Shown here piece after piece: positions 1-8,835 of a stretch of DNA of 64,000 bases (positions are counted from its first letter, which is position 1; every line of letters starts with the position of its first letter). The notes under the pieces are model-generated. The model had not been told where the DNA came from. It saw only the letters and a list, made by a program, of their open reading frames with translations, and made no database searches. Source of the stretch: Candidatus Babeliales bacterium (GTDB lineage Bacteria; Babelota; Babeliae; Babelales; Vermiphilaceae); NCBI GenBank assembly GCA_020049835.1, contig JAGVLK010000003.1:1-64000 (forward strand). Direction: 5' to 3'. Position numbers and translations under genes: made by a program.

Positions 1-3
1 AAC

Positions 4-36
4 AAAAAGGGAGGCTCGTTATGAGCCTCCCTTTTT
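4..36. terminator. Bidirectional intrinsic terminator
   Basis: A 10-bp GC-rich stem (positions 8-17 with 23-32) around a 5-nt loop is flanked by A and T runs on both sides, so it can end transcription in either direction. It sits just downstream of the minus-strand gene ending at 55 and would also stop a plus-strand gene entering from the left. Confidence 0.85.
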
Positions 37-54
37 TTGTACAATATTCTAAAT

Positions 55-483
55 TTAACGATGATGCTGTGGACGCGGTGCTACAATCGGAACAAGCTGA
101 CCTTCATCAAATAATAATCTTTGCAAACGTTCGCGCTCTGCTTGCAAACGAACAATTTCATCACGTTGCGCCTGCAAACGTAAAGCTTCAAAGTAGTTAA
201 TACGTTTTTTCGTGGTTACCAACCGCTCCAAATCTTCTAGTTCAGCATTACGTGCATCTTGCATATCCTCTAATGCCATCTGCTTAAGATCACGTTTAAA
301 AGCAACATTTAAGGCGCGCCAATGCTGCAATGTTGCTGCGTCAACATCCGGATTACTATATTTTGCTACAAATGGAGCATAATTTGACCGACAATTGCGA
401 ACTAGCGCTTGTTCAGCATGCGAATCTGCAGCCCCTTGGAGCATGCCGGTGATGAGCAAGCCGCTCAAAACTATTTTATACAT
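55..483 (-). CDS. Small exported coiled-coil protein
   Basis: This 142-residue protein is not recognised. Its first ~23 residues form a signal peptide (short basic start, hydrophobic core with LSGLL). Residues about 60-125 are charged, rich in Glu, Arg, Leu and Gln, and predicted to form a long helix or coiled coil. The end is short, Pro/His-rich and without a membrane segment. It is transcribed away from the next gene and ends at the terminator at 4-36. The signal resembles those of the proteins at 17007 and 17859 (LSGLL, then a Met/Leu/Gln/Ala-rich stretch). I infer a periplasmic or secreted protein of unknown role. Confidence 0.7.
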   Translation of the reverse strand: MYKIVLSGLLITGMLQGAADSHAEQALVRNCRSNYAPFVAKYSNPDVDAATLQHWRALNVAFKRDLKQMALEDMQDARNAELEDLERLVTTKKRINYFEALRLQAQRDEIVRLQAERERLQRLLFDEGQLVPIVAPRPQHHR

Positions 484-738
484 CCGGTACCCCTTACGTA
501 CGGTTTATAAATACTATGCATATATAGAGTAAACTATAGCATGAATGCATCTTTTGCCCAAATGGGTCCATCCTATATTAATTTTAATTCAAAATTGAAA
601 TAAATGTCAATATTTTGTTAAAAAAATCTCGAATCTCGCTGCATAACGGGGTTTCTGCATCCTCTATTTTTTTAACTTTGACGTCACAACAATTTCTGCG
701 CTATGCTTATCGTATCCAATTTTATAAGGATACCTATC

Positions 739-1257
739 ATGCACTATGTATGCTTATTAATTTTTGTTGCTACTGCCACTATAAGCCAATGTGCTGAGCA
801 AAACGTTAGTGATGATCTTCTGTATATACATTGTCTAACCAGCGGTCAGCTAGAACATGCAGAAAAATTACTACAAAATGGTAAAGTCACTGCTGATTGC
901 AGCACACTCATCATGTTTGGTTCAATCGCCGGCGTTGATCAATTACTGCGCGCATATGGTGCATTTAACGATTGCAAAGCCGGTAATTTACAACAAATAG
1001 CTTTCTTTTTGCACAATAATGCTTTGCAATTTCCCGAACAACGCACCACAGCTGTAGATATTGCACAAGAGATTCTGGAGAAGGATATATGTGTGCATCC
1101 AGTACACTCAAAAAATGGAAACCTGCTCGTTGATGAATTATCTCCTGATGATCCACACGAGCGGCGTCTTAAAGAGCTATTGCTTGCAGCAGAAGAGCGC
1201 GCACATGCCGCGGAAAATCTAGCGTGCATGCGCAGATCACATTACTGGTATCCATAA
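739..1257 (+). CDS. Exported protein with weak ankyrin-like helices
   Basis: The ATG at 739 is chosen over an in-frame ATG at 703 because AAGGA lies 7-12 nt upstream and the shorter product begins with a proper signal peptide (MHYVCLLIFVATATISQC). The mature part has helix pairs reminiscent of ankyrin repeats (SGQLEHAEKLLQNGK; GSIAGVDQLLRAYGA) but no clear repeat consensus. The C-terminus is helical and acidic. There are several cysteines. Function is unknown; an exported protein for host interaction is an inference from the many similar genes nearby. Confidence 0.6.
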   Translation: MHYVCLLIFVATATISQCAEQNVSDDLLYIHCLTSGQLEHAEKLLQNGKVTADCSTLIMFGSIAGVDQLLRAYGAFNDCKAGNLQQIAFFLHNNALQFPEQRTTAVDIAQEILEKDICVHPVHSKNGNLLVDELSPDDPHERRLKELLLAAEERAHAAENLACMRRSHYWYP

Positions 1258-1262
1258 AAGCT

Positions 1263-1895
1263 TTATGATCGATTCAGTACATATGCAGTTACTTCTTCCG
1301 GGCTATCTGCAATAATATGCGTCTCATGCGCAAGCATGGAACGGGTATTATAACCCCAGCTCACGCCCATTGCTTCGATACCTGCTTGATGTGCTGCCTG
1401 GATATCACGCAACTCATCGCCTACATATAATGCATCGCGCGGGTCAATACCTTTTTTGTGTAAGATATTCTGTATAACCTTACTTTTTGCAAAAACATCA
1501 CTGCCGGTACTATACACACCTACACATTGAGGAAGTCCATGCAGAATAAAAAATTGTTTTATACTATCAACTCTATTGGTAGAAACAACATAAAGCGTGC
1601 AGCCTGCCTGATGGAGCTGTTGCAACATATGTTTAATACCCGGATATAAACGCACTTCGCGCAGATGGCGTTTGTACAAACGCAACGTACAAAAAAGCAC
1701 GAGCGGTAACTTGAAATAAGAGATGCGCAACTGCTTAAGTACATCACGCATATGCATGGCACGCAGTGTTGCCACTTCATCCTCGTTGACCGGCTTGCAT
1801 CGCAATAATGTTGCTACACGATTGTATGATTGAATGACAATGTGCAGCGAATCAGCTAGCGTACCATCAAAATCGAAAATAATAACCTTCTTCAT
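1263..1895 (-). CDS. HAD-superfamily hydrolase, phosphoglycolate phosphatase-like
   Basis: The 210-residue protein has all HAD phosphatase motifs: DFDGT near residue 8 (motif I, nucleophile and acid/base Asp), VVSTNR (motif II), a Lys in AKSKV, and YVGDELRD (motif IV), with a helical cap between motifs I and II. Length and layout match the Gph/PGP subgroup. It has no signal peptide, so it acts in the cytoplasm. Its ATG overlaps the stop of the upstream gene (ATGA at 1892-1895), making it the last gene of a three-gene minus-strand operon with two exported proteins. The substrate cannot be read from sequence; phosphoglycolate or another small sugar phosphate is likely. Confidence 0.88.
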   Translation of the reverse strand: MKKVIIFDFDGTLADSLHIVIQSYNRVATLLRCKPVNEDEVATLRAMHMRDVLKQLRISYFKLPLVLFCTLRLYKRHLREVRLYPGIKHMLQQLHQAGCTLYVVSTNRVDSIKQFFILHGLPQCVGVYSTGSDVFAKSKVIQNILHKKGIDPRDALYVGDELRDIQAAHQAGIEAMGVSWGYNTRSMLAHETHIIADSPEEVTAYVLNRS

Positions 1896-2755
1896 AAAGC
1901 CTCATCTCCCACCGTTATTTTACGCATAGTACCGCGAGGTTTGCATTGCCAAGCAGCGCGTATACGACCCGATTTGCGATAAAAGTCAAACATCAGCGGA
2001 GCTGTTGCAGCTTTTAGTTGGAGCTTAACGCGCATACCAATATATGCAGGATTTAGAGTCATACTCTTTTTTAATAATTCCAAAATAGACGTAGCGGAAT
2101 GTAAACGACTGTTAAGCACACAATAAATCGCATCAATAGAGTTTTTTGGTCGCGTATAAACTTCTAATTGCGCCCTATCGACCGCATAGGTTTGCGCTGC
2201 AAGATGATTGCTCTCACTATAGTACTGTATATCCAATTTTTTTCTAAAGCATGGTATCAACGGTGTGCGCATAACTGAAGATGATGCCATCGAATAACTT
2301 TGACGTTTAAGCCATTGCTCATAATCAAGTGGTATGCGCAACTGTTTAAAAGGATTATGCCCCCCTAATACAACCGCCATCGTTGACTGATCAATAGTTC
2401 CTAAAGGATTAATTATTTTTTCCCCTGATGTTTCCATGCGTACACGCACATGTTGATTATTCTGGATGAATTCAATTTTCACTGAAGCAGAAATCTTCTT
2501 TTTAACATCAGCTAACCATTGATATGGCCGGCCAACATCATATGCGTTTGACCTAATTGCATCGATCAATTCACGCGGATTTTCCGATTCATTATCGGTT
2601 GAACAAAATAATAAGCCACGCATCGGCATGCTTTGTATATCTGTAGACACACCGGTTATGGTAAAAAGCGCAAAATCACCTTCAGTATCTTCTGCTGCAC
2701 CATACAAATACTGCATTGATAAAACGCACAAGGATAAAAAAACTATGTTGTTCAT
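1892..2755 (-). CDS. Exported protein of unknown function
   Basis: The start is set at 2755 because the upstream gene stops at 2757, a purine-rich site (AAGAGAG) precedes it, and the product then begins with a signal peptide (MNNIVFLSLCVLSMQYLYGA). The mature ~265 residues are mixed alpha/beta without a motif I recognise; they contain predicted strands, a basic C-terminal third and no membrane segment. It lies between an ankyrin-like exported protein (1-nt gap) and a HAD phosphatase (4-nt overlap), so all three are probably translated together. Confidence 0.7.
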   Translation of the reverse strand: MNNIVFLSLCVLSMQYLYGAAEDTEGDFALFTITGVSTDIQSMPMRGLLFCSTDNESENPRELIDAIRSNAYDVGRPYQWLADVKKKISASVKIEFIQNNQHVRVRMETSGEKIINPLGTIDQSTMAVVLGGHNPFKQLRIPLDYEQWLKRQSYSMASSSVMRTPLIPCFRKKLDIQYYSESNHLAAQTYAVDRAQLEVYTRPKNSIDAIYCVLNSRLHSATSILELLKKSMTLNPAYIGMRVKLQLKAATAPLMFDFYRKSGRIRAAWQCKPRGTMRKITVGDEAL

Positions 2756-2756
2756 A

Positions 2757-3452
2757 TCAACTCTCTTGTAAATATTGGTAGATCTGCTCATATTTTGTAG
2801 AATCCCGCGAACGCCAAAAGACAATCTTATCAAAAGCTTCATTAACCTTTTCTCGTGAGCAACTATAAAAATCAGCAACCGTTTTGGTTAAGTCTTTATC
2901 ACTGTTGCAATGATGCATAAACGCAATACGTAATCCATAGCGATGTATAAGTTCCCGTTGCCTTTGCTCTTCTGCCAAGCGTTTAAAATAATAGGCACGT
3001 TGCAAAGCGGTTTTTTCTATTTCACCAAAACGTTCAGCAAGAGTTATATCAATTCCACGTTCAATCACGGCATATATACAAGGAAATACCATACTATTTG
3101 GTAATTTGGTTCCCGCAAGTGCATGCAATACCGTACCTCCTGTCATGTTACGAGCATTAAGATCAGCACCGGCATCTACAAGCAGCTGAAATATAACAGG
3201 AATTGTCTTTCGTGCGGGAGATATTTCAATAAAGCGCGCAAGAACGCCTCCCAAAATAGGACAGATACAATCATTGGGGTGTACAACTCGTAATAAACTC
3301 CTCACATGATCTGTATCACCTTCAACTGCGCATTTAAAAAGCGCTTTCGCTAAATAAACATTATTTGGTTTAACAATTATAGAGGATGAGGCGCCAAAAC
3401 AACTTATCACGCATGACGATGCAACGAGTATGCTTACTAATAGTCGTTTCAT
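2757..3452 (-). CDS. Exported ankyrin-repeat protein
   Basis: A clear signal peptide (MKRLLVSILVASSCVISCFGA) precedes ankyrin-type repeats. AKALFKCAVEGDTDHVRSLL, QLLVDAGADLNARN and GGTVLHALAG match the repeat consensus (LL..GAD.N....G.T.LH.A), and a further degenerate repeat follows at YAVIERGIDITLAE. The C-terminal 70 residues are helical and charged. Ankyrin repeats mediate protein-protein contact, and in host-associated bacteria exported ones often target host proteins; that role is inferred here. It is the first gene of the minus-strand operon running to 1263. Confidence 0.85.
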   Translation of the reverse strand: MKRLLVSILVASSCVISCFGASSSIIVKPNNVYLAKALFKCAVEGDTDHVRSLLRVVHPNDCICPILGGVLARFIEISPARKTIPVIFQLLVDAGADLNARNMTGGTVLHALAGTKLPNSMVFPCIYAVIERGIDITLAERFGEIEKTALQRAYYFKRLAEEQRQRELIHRYGLRIAFMHHCNSDKDLTKTVADFYSCSREKVNEAFDKIVFWRSRDSTKYEQIYQYLQES

Positions 3453-3674
3453 ATAGTAACTCCGGTTGTTATGGTGATGTAATGTATTAATCTCTGCAAC
3501 TCTACATTCCTGGCATATTCTTTGTTTTGTTGCGATTGCAAGATAGCATACATTAAAAACATCTGTGCAACAAGTGGCGAACTAATACGTATTGCCGCAG
3601 GCAGTAGCTTTTCTGGAGAAGTTGCATAAACTGTTTAAAGAATTTCGTTAACACATTTGAAAGGTCTTGGCGCA

Positions 3675-4082
3675 ATGCATCTGCTGTTCACACTAGTATT
3701 AATTACCGGGCATATGGCTTTTGGAGCATATCAAGATGTAAGTGATCAACACTGTACGTTCGTTCGTTATACTCGTTCTTTATATATCCCACATTGGCAG
3801 GCACCCGAACGGCCAAAACCTATAGCAAGCCTTGATAACTTTGCATTACATTGCCATGAAGCTGCGACATTGCAAAAGGCACAAACATTGGTAACCAATA
3901 CGGGTAGCCTTGATCCAGCTGATATTGTTAAGGCATACGATACCACCCGCATGCTGCTTGAAGGATTACTCACCAGCACTCAAACGGGCGATATCCCCGA
4001 TGTCCCGGATGAACGGGCAAACTGTTTTGCCTATCTTACCTATATGGATATGCTTTATCGTGCAGGCACAATAAGATCATAA
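3675..4082 (+). CDS. Small exported protein, first of a paralogue pair
   Basis: The ATG at 3675 has GAAAGG at 3659-3664, while an earlier TTG at 3657 has no such site. The ~135-residue product starts with a signal peptide (MHLLFTLVLITGHMAFGA). The mature part is helical, with a conserved core HC..A.TL.KAQ.LV, then a spacer and DIVKAYDTTR, and a C-terminal C..YLTYMDML. The same order of landmarks occurs in the next gene at 4144, so the two are diverged tandem duplicates. Function is unknown. Confidence 0.68.
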   Translation: MHLLFTLVLITGHMAFGAYQDVSDQHCTFVRYTRSLYIPHWQAPERPKPIASLDNFALHCHEAATLQKAQTLVTNTGSLDPADIVKAYDTTRMLLEGLLTSTQTGDIPDVPDERANCFAYLTYMDMLYRAGTIRS

Positions 4083-4143
4083 AAATAATCAAGAATAATT
4101 CATACAGACGTCACATAATATTTATTAATAAGGATCATAGATC

Positions 4144-4509
4144 ATGTTTAAACTTTCAGCGATACGAGTTGCTTGCATAACTACCTTTCTGTATACACAA
4201 GCAGCTATGGAAACACAATCAGAAGTTAATAGTCCAGTAAAGAAAGTTCTATCCAAGATAGCTTGGAGTAACCACTGCAGCGATCCACAAACATTGGCTA
4301 CTGCACAGAATGTTGTTAATCGTATGCGGGCAGCAGGCCAGAGAATTAGTATAAAAGACATTCTCAATGCACAAAGCTACGCGCGCGATAAAGCTACTCA
4401 TATTGATGTTTTTGGTGGCCCAGACAGACCTGAATATAACACTTGCCAGGAGTTTATCGCTTACTTGGAAACAGTTTTAGAAGAAGAACGTAGTAAGATT
4501 AATGCATAA
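4144..4509 (+). CDS. Small exported protein, second of a paralogue pair
   Basis: The 121-residue product starts with a short hydrophobic signal (MFKLSAIRVACITTFLYTQA) preceded by AAGGATC. It shares the spaced landmarks of the protein at 3675: NHC..PQTLATAQNVV, a Gly-containing spacer, KDILNAQSYAR and a C-terminal CQEFIAYLETVL. Two cysteines at equivalent places could form a disulfide in the envelope. Transcription should end at the strong hairpin at 4515-4575. Role unknown. Confidence 0.68.
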   Translation: MFKLSAIRVACITTFLYTQAAMETQSEVNSPVKKVLSKIAWSNHCSDPQTLATAQNVVNRMRAAGQRISIKDILNAQSYARDKATHIDVFGGPDRPEYNTCQEFIAYLETVLEEERSKINA

Positions 4510-4514
4510 ATAGA

Positions 4515-4575
4515 CAATATAGATAAAAAGGCCCGAAAGCGTTTATAACTATTTCGGGCCTTTTTATCTATATTG
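4515..4575. terminator. Long-stem bidirectional terminator
   Basis: A perfect 24-bp inverted repeat (4515-4538 with 4552-4575) surrounds a 13-nt loop. The GC-rich core GGCCCGAAA/TTTCGGGCC is followed by five Ts, and the complementary A run makes it work on both strands. It ends the 3675-4509 pair. Confidence 0.88.
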
Positions 4576-4682
4576 AGGTATTTTACATAATTTTATTGCC
4601 ATGAGCACTATTGACAGCCTGCCAACAAAAAGCTAAACTTTAACATAAATACAACCCCCGACTATTAAAGGTACCAAGCGCT

Positions 4683-6545
4683 ATGATTCACGTTAAAGAT
4701 TTAGAACTTTTATTTGGCAAACAGATTATATTCAACCAGATCTCCTTTAACTTAGATGAATCTGCACGCGTAGGGCTTGTCGGCCGTAACGGTTCGGGTA
4801 AATCCACCCTGCTTAAAGTTATCGCCAAGCAAGAACCATTTGATGGTGGCGTGGTAACAACCTTAACCGGCAAACGCATTGCCTACATGCCACAAGACGT
4901 GGTATTAATGTCGCAAAAAACTATTCTGCAAGAAGCTATGCAAGCTTTTGGCGATATTACCAAACTATTAGAAGAACGTGATGAGTTGGAAGCCGCATTG
5001 GCAGAGGGTGACACTGACGAACCGATTATCAACCGTTATATCGCTGTACAAGATAAACTGGCACTCATTGATCCTGCACGCCTGGCAATTGAAGCTGAAC
5101 GCATTTTGCTTGGCTTGGGCTTTAAACGAGAACAACTTGAACAACCGGTCAGCAGCCTGAGCGTCGGTTGGAAGATGCGCATCGTCCTTGCACAGCTACT
5201 GTTGCAAAAAGCTGATTTTTATCTGTTTGACGAACCTACCAACCACCTTGATATCGTTGCTAAAGATTGGTTCTTAGAATTTTTAAAACGTGCACCATTC
5301 GGCTTTATGCTTGTATGCCACGAACGTTATTTCCTTGATCAACTGTGCACCAGCATTTTAGCATTAGAAATGGGTAATGCGCGCATCTATAAAGGTAACT
5401 ACAGCAGCTACCTTGAACAATATGAACGTGATAAAGAGCAGCTTGAAACTGCACACGCACTACAACAAAAAGATATTCAACGCAGAAAAGAGACCATCGC
5501 GCGCTTTAAAGCAAAAGCAAGCAAGGCAAAAATGGCTCAAAGTATGCAAAAACAGCTTGCAACTATCGAACTCATTGAACTGCCCCCTTCACCAAAAGAT
5601 ATACGTTTTAACTTTCCTGAGCCAACTCGCTCCGGGCGCATTGTCTTGGAAGTGGGCGGCGTTTGCCATACATTTGGCGAAAAAGAGCTGTTTAATAGCG
5701 TTAAGCTGCAAATAGAGCGTGGCGAACGTGTTGCATTAGTTGCAGCCAACGGTGTAGGTAAAACTACCCTATTTAATCTTGTCGTGGGCAACATTCCATT
5801 GCAAAAAGGTAACATCGACTTTGGTACCAACGTTGAACACACCATTTTTGCACAAGATCAGCATGAAGCGCTTGATCTTGAACGTAACATTATCGATAAT
5901 GCATTCGATCGCTGTTCAAAACGTACTGAGCAAGAAATCCGTGGTTTATTAGGAGCGTTTCTTTTTGATGGTGAAACGATCAAGAAAAAGATTCGTGTAC
6001 TTTCCGGTGGTGAAAAAAATCGTGTGGCTATGGCAATCGTACTGTTGCAACGCGCAAACTTTCTACTGCTTGACGAACCTACCAACCACCTTGATATGCC
6101 ATCCAAAGATGTACTCATTAAAGCACTTAAAAGCTACACCGGTACCATTCTGTTTGTTTCGCATGATCATCATTTTATTAATGAACTGGCAACACGCGTT
6201 ATTGAATTAACACCAAATGGTGCGCATGCATATGAAGGTAACTACGATGCCTACATGCACCAAAAGCAGGAAATCGAACGTAACAAACAGGAGCAAGCTG
6301 CAGAACAAACGCGCAAGGCTGCTGCTGCACCGGCAAAAGAAGAATCGTCAAAGCAAAGTAACACACCAGATCTTAAACGCATCGAAAACGATATTGCAAA
6401 GATTGAACGTGAATTGCAAAAACTGGAAGCTTCATTTGCTGAGCTTACGTATGGCACGCCGGAGTTTGCTAAAGCTACCGAAAAGCTCACTGATACTAAA
6501 AAAAGACATGAGCAGTTATTACAGGCATGGGAAGCAACGGCATAA
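4683..6545 (+). CDS. ABC-F family ATPase (Uup/YheS/EttA-like)
   Basis: Two ABC ATPase cassettes sit in one 620-residue chain with no membrane segment. Walker A motifs are GRNGSGKS (~34-41) and AANGVGKT, both Walker B regions read DEPTNHLD, and the signatures are a degenerate SLSVGW and a canonical LSGGEKN. A charged linker joins the cassettes, and the last ~80 residues form a Lys/Glu-rich coiled coil typical of the Uup/YheS-type C-terminal domain. ABC-F proteins act on ribosomes in translation quality control or antibiotic protection; the subgroup is uncertain. It is the first gene after a strong terminator and is followed at 6577 by an unrelated membrane protein. Confidence 0.95.
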   Translation: MIHVKDLELLFGKQIIFNQISFNLDESARVGLVGRNGSGKSTLLKVIAKQEPFDGGVVTTLTGKRIAYMPQDVVLMSQKTILQEAMQAFGDITKLLEERDELEAALAEGDTDEPIINRYIAVQDKLALIDPARLAIEAERILLGLGFKREQLEQPVSSLSVGWKMRIVLAQLLLQKADFYLFDEPTNHLDIVAKDWFLEFLKRAPFGFMLVCHERYFLDQLCTSILALEMGNARIYKGNYSSYLEQYERDKEQLETAHALQQKDIQRRKETIARFKAKASKAKMAQSMQKQLATIELIELPPSPKDIRFNFPEPTRSGRIVLEVGGVCHTFGEKELFNSVKLQIERGERVALVAANGVGKTTLFNLVVGNIPLQKGNIDFGTNVEHTIFAQDQHEALDLERNIIDNAFDRCSKRTEQEIRGLLGAFLFDGETIKKKIRVLSGGEKNRVAMAIVLLQRANFLLLDEPTNHLDMPSKDVLIKALKSYTGTILFVSHDHHFINELATRVIELTPNGAHAYEGNYDAYMHQKQEIERNKQEQAAEQTRKAAAAPAKEESSKQSNTPDLKRIENDIAKIERELQKLEASFAELTYGTPEFAKATEKLTDTKKRHEQLLQAWEATA

Positions 6546-6576
6546 CATTAGTGTAAATTGTCGAGTGGGGATATCA

Positions 6577-7188
6577 GTGAAACTATATAGCTTATGTATC
6601 TTGAATATCTTAGCGGCACTGATCGTAAGCAAAACTTTTGCTCTTGAACAGATACATCCAAACATGCATAGAGTTGCACGGCGAGAAGAACCAGCACTAC
6701 AAGATCTGCATTTCCTGGTAACTCTGCTCAATAGCCTACCTGCACACCAACCGCACAGTCCATTGCCCGCACAAAGTAATCCAGTAAATATACCGGCATC
6801 ACAGCCGCCAACTATTCCACTACCAGTGCAAGTACCCATGGCTCCAATAACGGACGCTCCGCCTGTAGAAGTATTGCGCATGCCACGTAGAGTATACAAC
6901 ATGGCAATTGCAAACATCACAGGACCATTATTGGTGGGAAGCGGATTGTTAGTGGCAAACAGATTCGCCCTTTACAGACCACATGTTAACCCAGAAGATG
7001 CCTTTAATATTGGTTTATCGTCTTCTCTTTTTCCTATTATTGCAACGATTGCAGGTGCATTATGTTGCCAAAACAGCCCAACCATTAATATACCTTATTG
7101 GAAGAAATACGCCGCTGGATATGTATCGTTGATGGTACTTAATGCAACGGTATGGGCATTTGCTTTAAGTAACATTAAGAGACATTAA
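6577..7188 (+). CDS. Membrane protein with Pro-rich linker
   Basis: The coding frame stays open from 6217 inside the ABC-F gene, but the real start is probably the GTG at 6577: GTGGGG lies just upstream and the product then begins with a signal peptide (MKLYSLCILNILAALIVSK...). Residues ~50-110 are rich in Pro, Gln and Ser, a flexible envelope linker. The C-terminal half has about three hydrophobic segments (NITGPLLVGSGLLVA; LFPIIATIAGALCC; YVSLMVLNATVWAFAL). No family recognised. It lies 31 nt after the ABC-F stop and may be co-transcribed. Confidence 0.65.
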   Translation: MKLYSLCILNILAALIVSKTFALEQIHPNMHRVARREEPALQDLHFLVTLLNSLPAHQPHSPLPAQSNPVNIPASQPPTIPLPVQVPMAPITDAPPVEVLRMPRRVYNMAIANITGPLLVGSGLLVANRFALYRPHVNPEDAFNIGLSSSLFPIIATIAGALCCQNSPTINIPYWKKYAAGYVSLMVLNATVWAFALSNIKRH

Positions 7189-7308
7189 CAAATATGTGTA
7201 TATCACCATTGGTTGGTGCCGCAACTTCTAACGATATGATTTGAGCAAAAGAGAATGTGCATCTACAACATTTCACCGACCACTACATCATCACGCATAA
7301 TACTCTAC

Positions 7309-8208
7309 TTAAATTTTTAACGCGCGCGCACTCTTGTGCATATCCTTCCACGGATCATCCATGCGAGCAAGACGCTTAAAGATATTTTGCATCGTAAATT
7401 TTTGTGCCTGCATACGTGCGGTAAGTTCATCCCAATGGAGTGGCGTTGCAATGGGTGCACCATTGCGCGCACGAACCGCATATGGCGCTACCCCCGTTTG
7501 GCCCCATGCATTGCGCAGATAATCAACAAACACTTTTCCCTCACGCGCATCCTTACGTACATTGGTAGTCACCAAATCAGGATACCTGCTTACCAATTCT
7601 TGCGCTAATGCGCGCGCGGTTGCACGCATCACATCAAATGTATGCTGGGGCTTTATGGCTGTTGTGACATGCAACCCTTTAGAACCGGTGGTCATAACAT
7701 GTGGCACCAGACCTTGCTCTTCTAATAACGTGCGCATCGCTTTTGCTGCACGCATAACTTGAGCAAATGCATGCTCAGATGGCGGATCAAAATCGAAAAT
7801 CATACGGTCTGGATAGTTTAATTTTTTGGTAGTACTGAGCCACAAATGTGGCGTAATAACCGCCTGTTGCGCAAGGTATACCAATGTTGCTGCATTATTG
7901 CACACAACGTAATGTACCGTTTTACTCCCTTCTTCTGTTTCCATCTCTTCACGTTTTATCCATGTTGGAAAATAATCTCCTGCATCTTTTTGATAAAACC
8001 CTTCATGATTAATTCCCTCGGGAAAACGTTGCATACTCACCGGCCGACCATGCATATGCGGAATCATAATCGGAGCAATCGCTTGGTAATAAGTAATCAG
8101 ATCAAGTTTAGTCAGTTTATCTTGAGGAAAAAGTATACGATCGGGATTAGTAATCGTTATCGTGTGCCGATCAATTTTAAGATCAAAAGACTCATTAGTT
8201 GCAGACAT
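7309..8208 (-). CDS. LigD-type polymerase domain protein (NHEJ PrimPol)
   Basis: The 299-residue protein matches the stand-alone polymerase domain of bacterial LigD. It begins with ITITNPDRILFPQDKLTK..L..YY, has MQRFPEGI and FYQKDAG, the metal-binding FDFDPP, and TTGSKGLHVTTAI. The end (W.DMHKSARAL) also fits. In non-homologous end joining this archaeo-eukaryotic primase fold adds nucleotides, preferentially ribonucleotides, at breaks. Here it is separate from the phosphoesterase gene, which overlaps its start by 14 nt upstream. No ligase domain or Ku gene is visible in the window. Confidence 0.93.
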   Translation of the reverse strand: MSATNESFDLKIDRHTITITNPDRILFPQDKLTKLDLITYYQAIAPIMIPHMHGRPVSMQRFPEGINHEGFYQKDAGDYFPTWIKREEMETEEGSKTVHYVVCNNAATLVYLAQQAVITPHLWLSTTKKLNYPDRMIFDFDPPSEHAFAQVMRAAKAMRTLLEEQGLVPHVMTTGSKGLHVTTAIKPQHTFDVMRATARALAQELVSRYPDLVTTNVRKDAREGKVFVDYLRNAWGQTGVAPYAVRARNGAPIATPLHWDELTARMQAQKFTMQNIFKRLARMDDPWKDMHKSARALKI

Positions 8209-8725
8209 GTTTGCCCTTTTTCTTCATCTTCATCAACAGCCAATTCTTTTTGCCATCACCGTAGTTAGTTCGCACCAGCGCATAGGGCCCATCGAGCTTG
8301 TCGCCATGCAGGTATATTTCGATACGTCCGTTTGCTAATGCTTGCTCCATAGATACTGCATCGTGACCTATATCTTTAAGATTACAATAAGTACCTTTAT
8401 CCCAAATTTGTACGGTACCTGCACCATAACCCTCTTCAATGACGCCATGAAAGTTTGCATACGCCATGGGATGATCTTCCGTTTGAATGGCCAGACGTTT
8501 AATCGTGGTCGTTTTTGGCGGCCCTTTTGGCACCGCCCAAGAGACGAGCACGCCACCGATTTCTAGGCGCAGATCGTAATGTAAATGGCTGGCATCATGT
8601 CGTTGTATAACATAGATGGGTTTACCCGTTTTGCGCGTGCGGACTCTTTTAGGTCGCGGCTCAGCAGTTTTGCTAAAATCTCGTTTTTTTTCGTAAATAT
8701 TAAGCGTTGTTTGATGTGCTCTCAT
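8195..8725 (-). CDS. LigD-type 3'-phosphoesterase domain protein
   Basis: The start at 8725 is set by a GGGGGG site a few bases upstream. The ~176-residue protein matches the LigD phosphoesterase domain: an N-terminal YEKKRDFSKTAEP, then FVIQ-type QRHDASHLHYDLRLE with the catalytic His and Asp, SWAVPKGP, and the metal-site segment HPMAYANFHGVIEEGYGAGTV, ending KNWLLMK. The family trims 3'-phosphate or ribonucleoside ends before ligation. Its 3' end overlaps the polymerase-domain gene, so the two LigD activities are made as separate, co-translated polypeptides. Confidence 0.93.
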   Translation of the reverse strand: MRAHQTTLNIYEKKRDFSKTAEPRPKRVRTRKTGKPIYVIQRHDASHLHYDLRLEIGGVLVSWAVPKGPPKTTTIKRLAIQTEDHPMAYANFHGVIEEGYGAGTVQIWDKGTYCNLKDIGHDAVSMEQALANGRIEIYLHGDKLDGPYALVRTNYGDGKKNWLLMKMKKKGKHVCN

Positions 8726-8835
8726 TATCCCCCCACTTACTAATAGGATCAATGCGATTGCAGTTTTTTTTGCTTGTTCATCGTGTGCCTCCCTATATAT
8801 ACAATACAGTATTTACATATGCACACACAATAACA

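Noticed and set aside
6217-6576. Upstream extension of the membrane protein gene into the ABC-F gene
   Set aside because: The frame is open by chance inside the ABC-F coding sequence; a signal peptide and RBS support a start at 6577.
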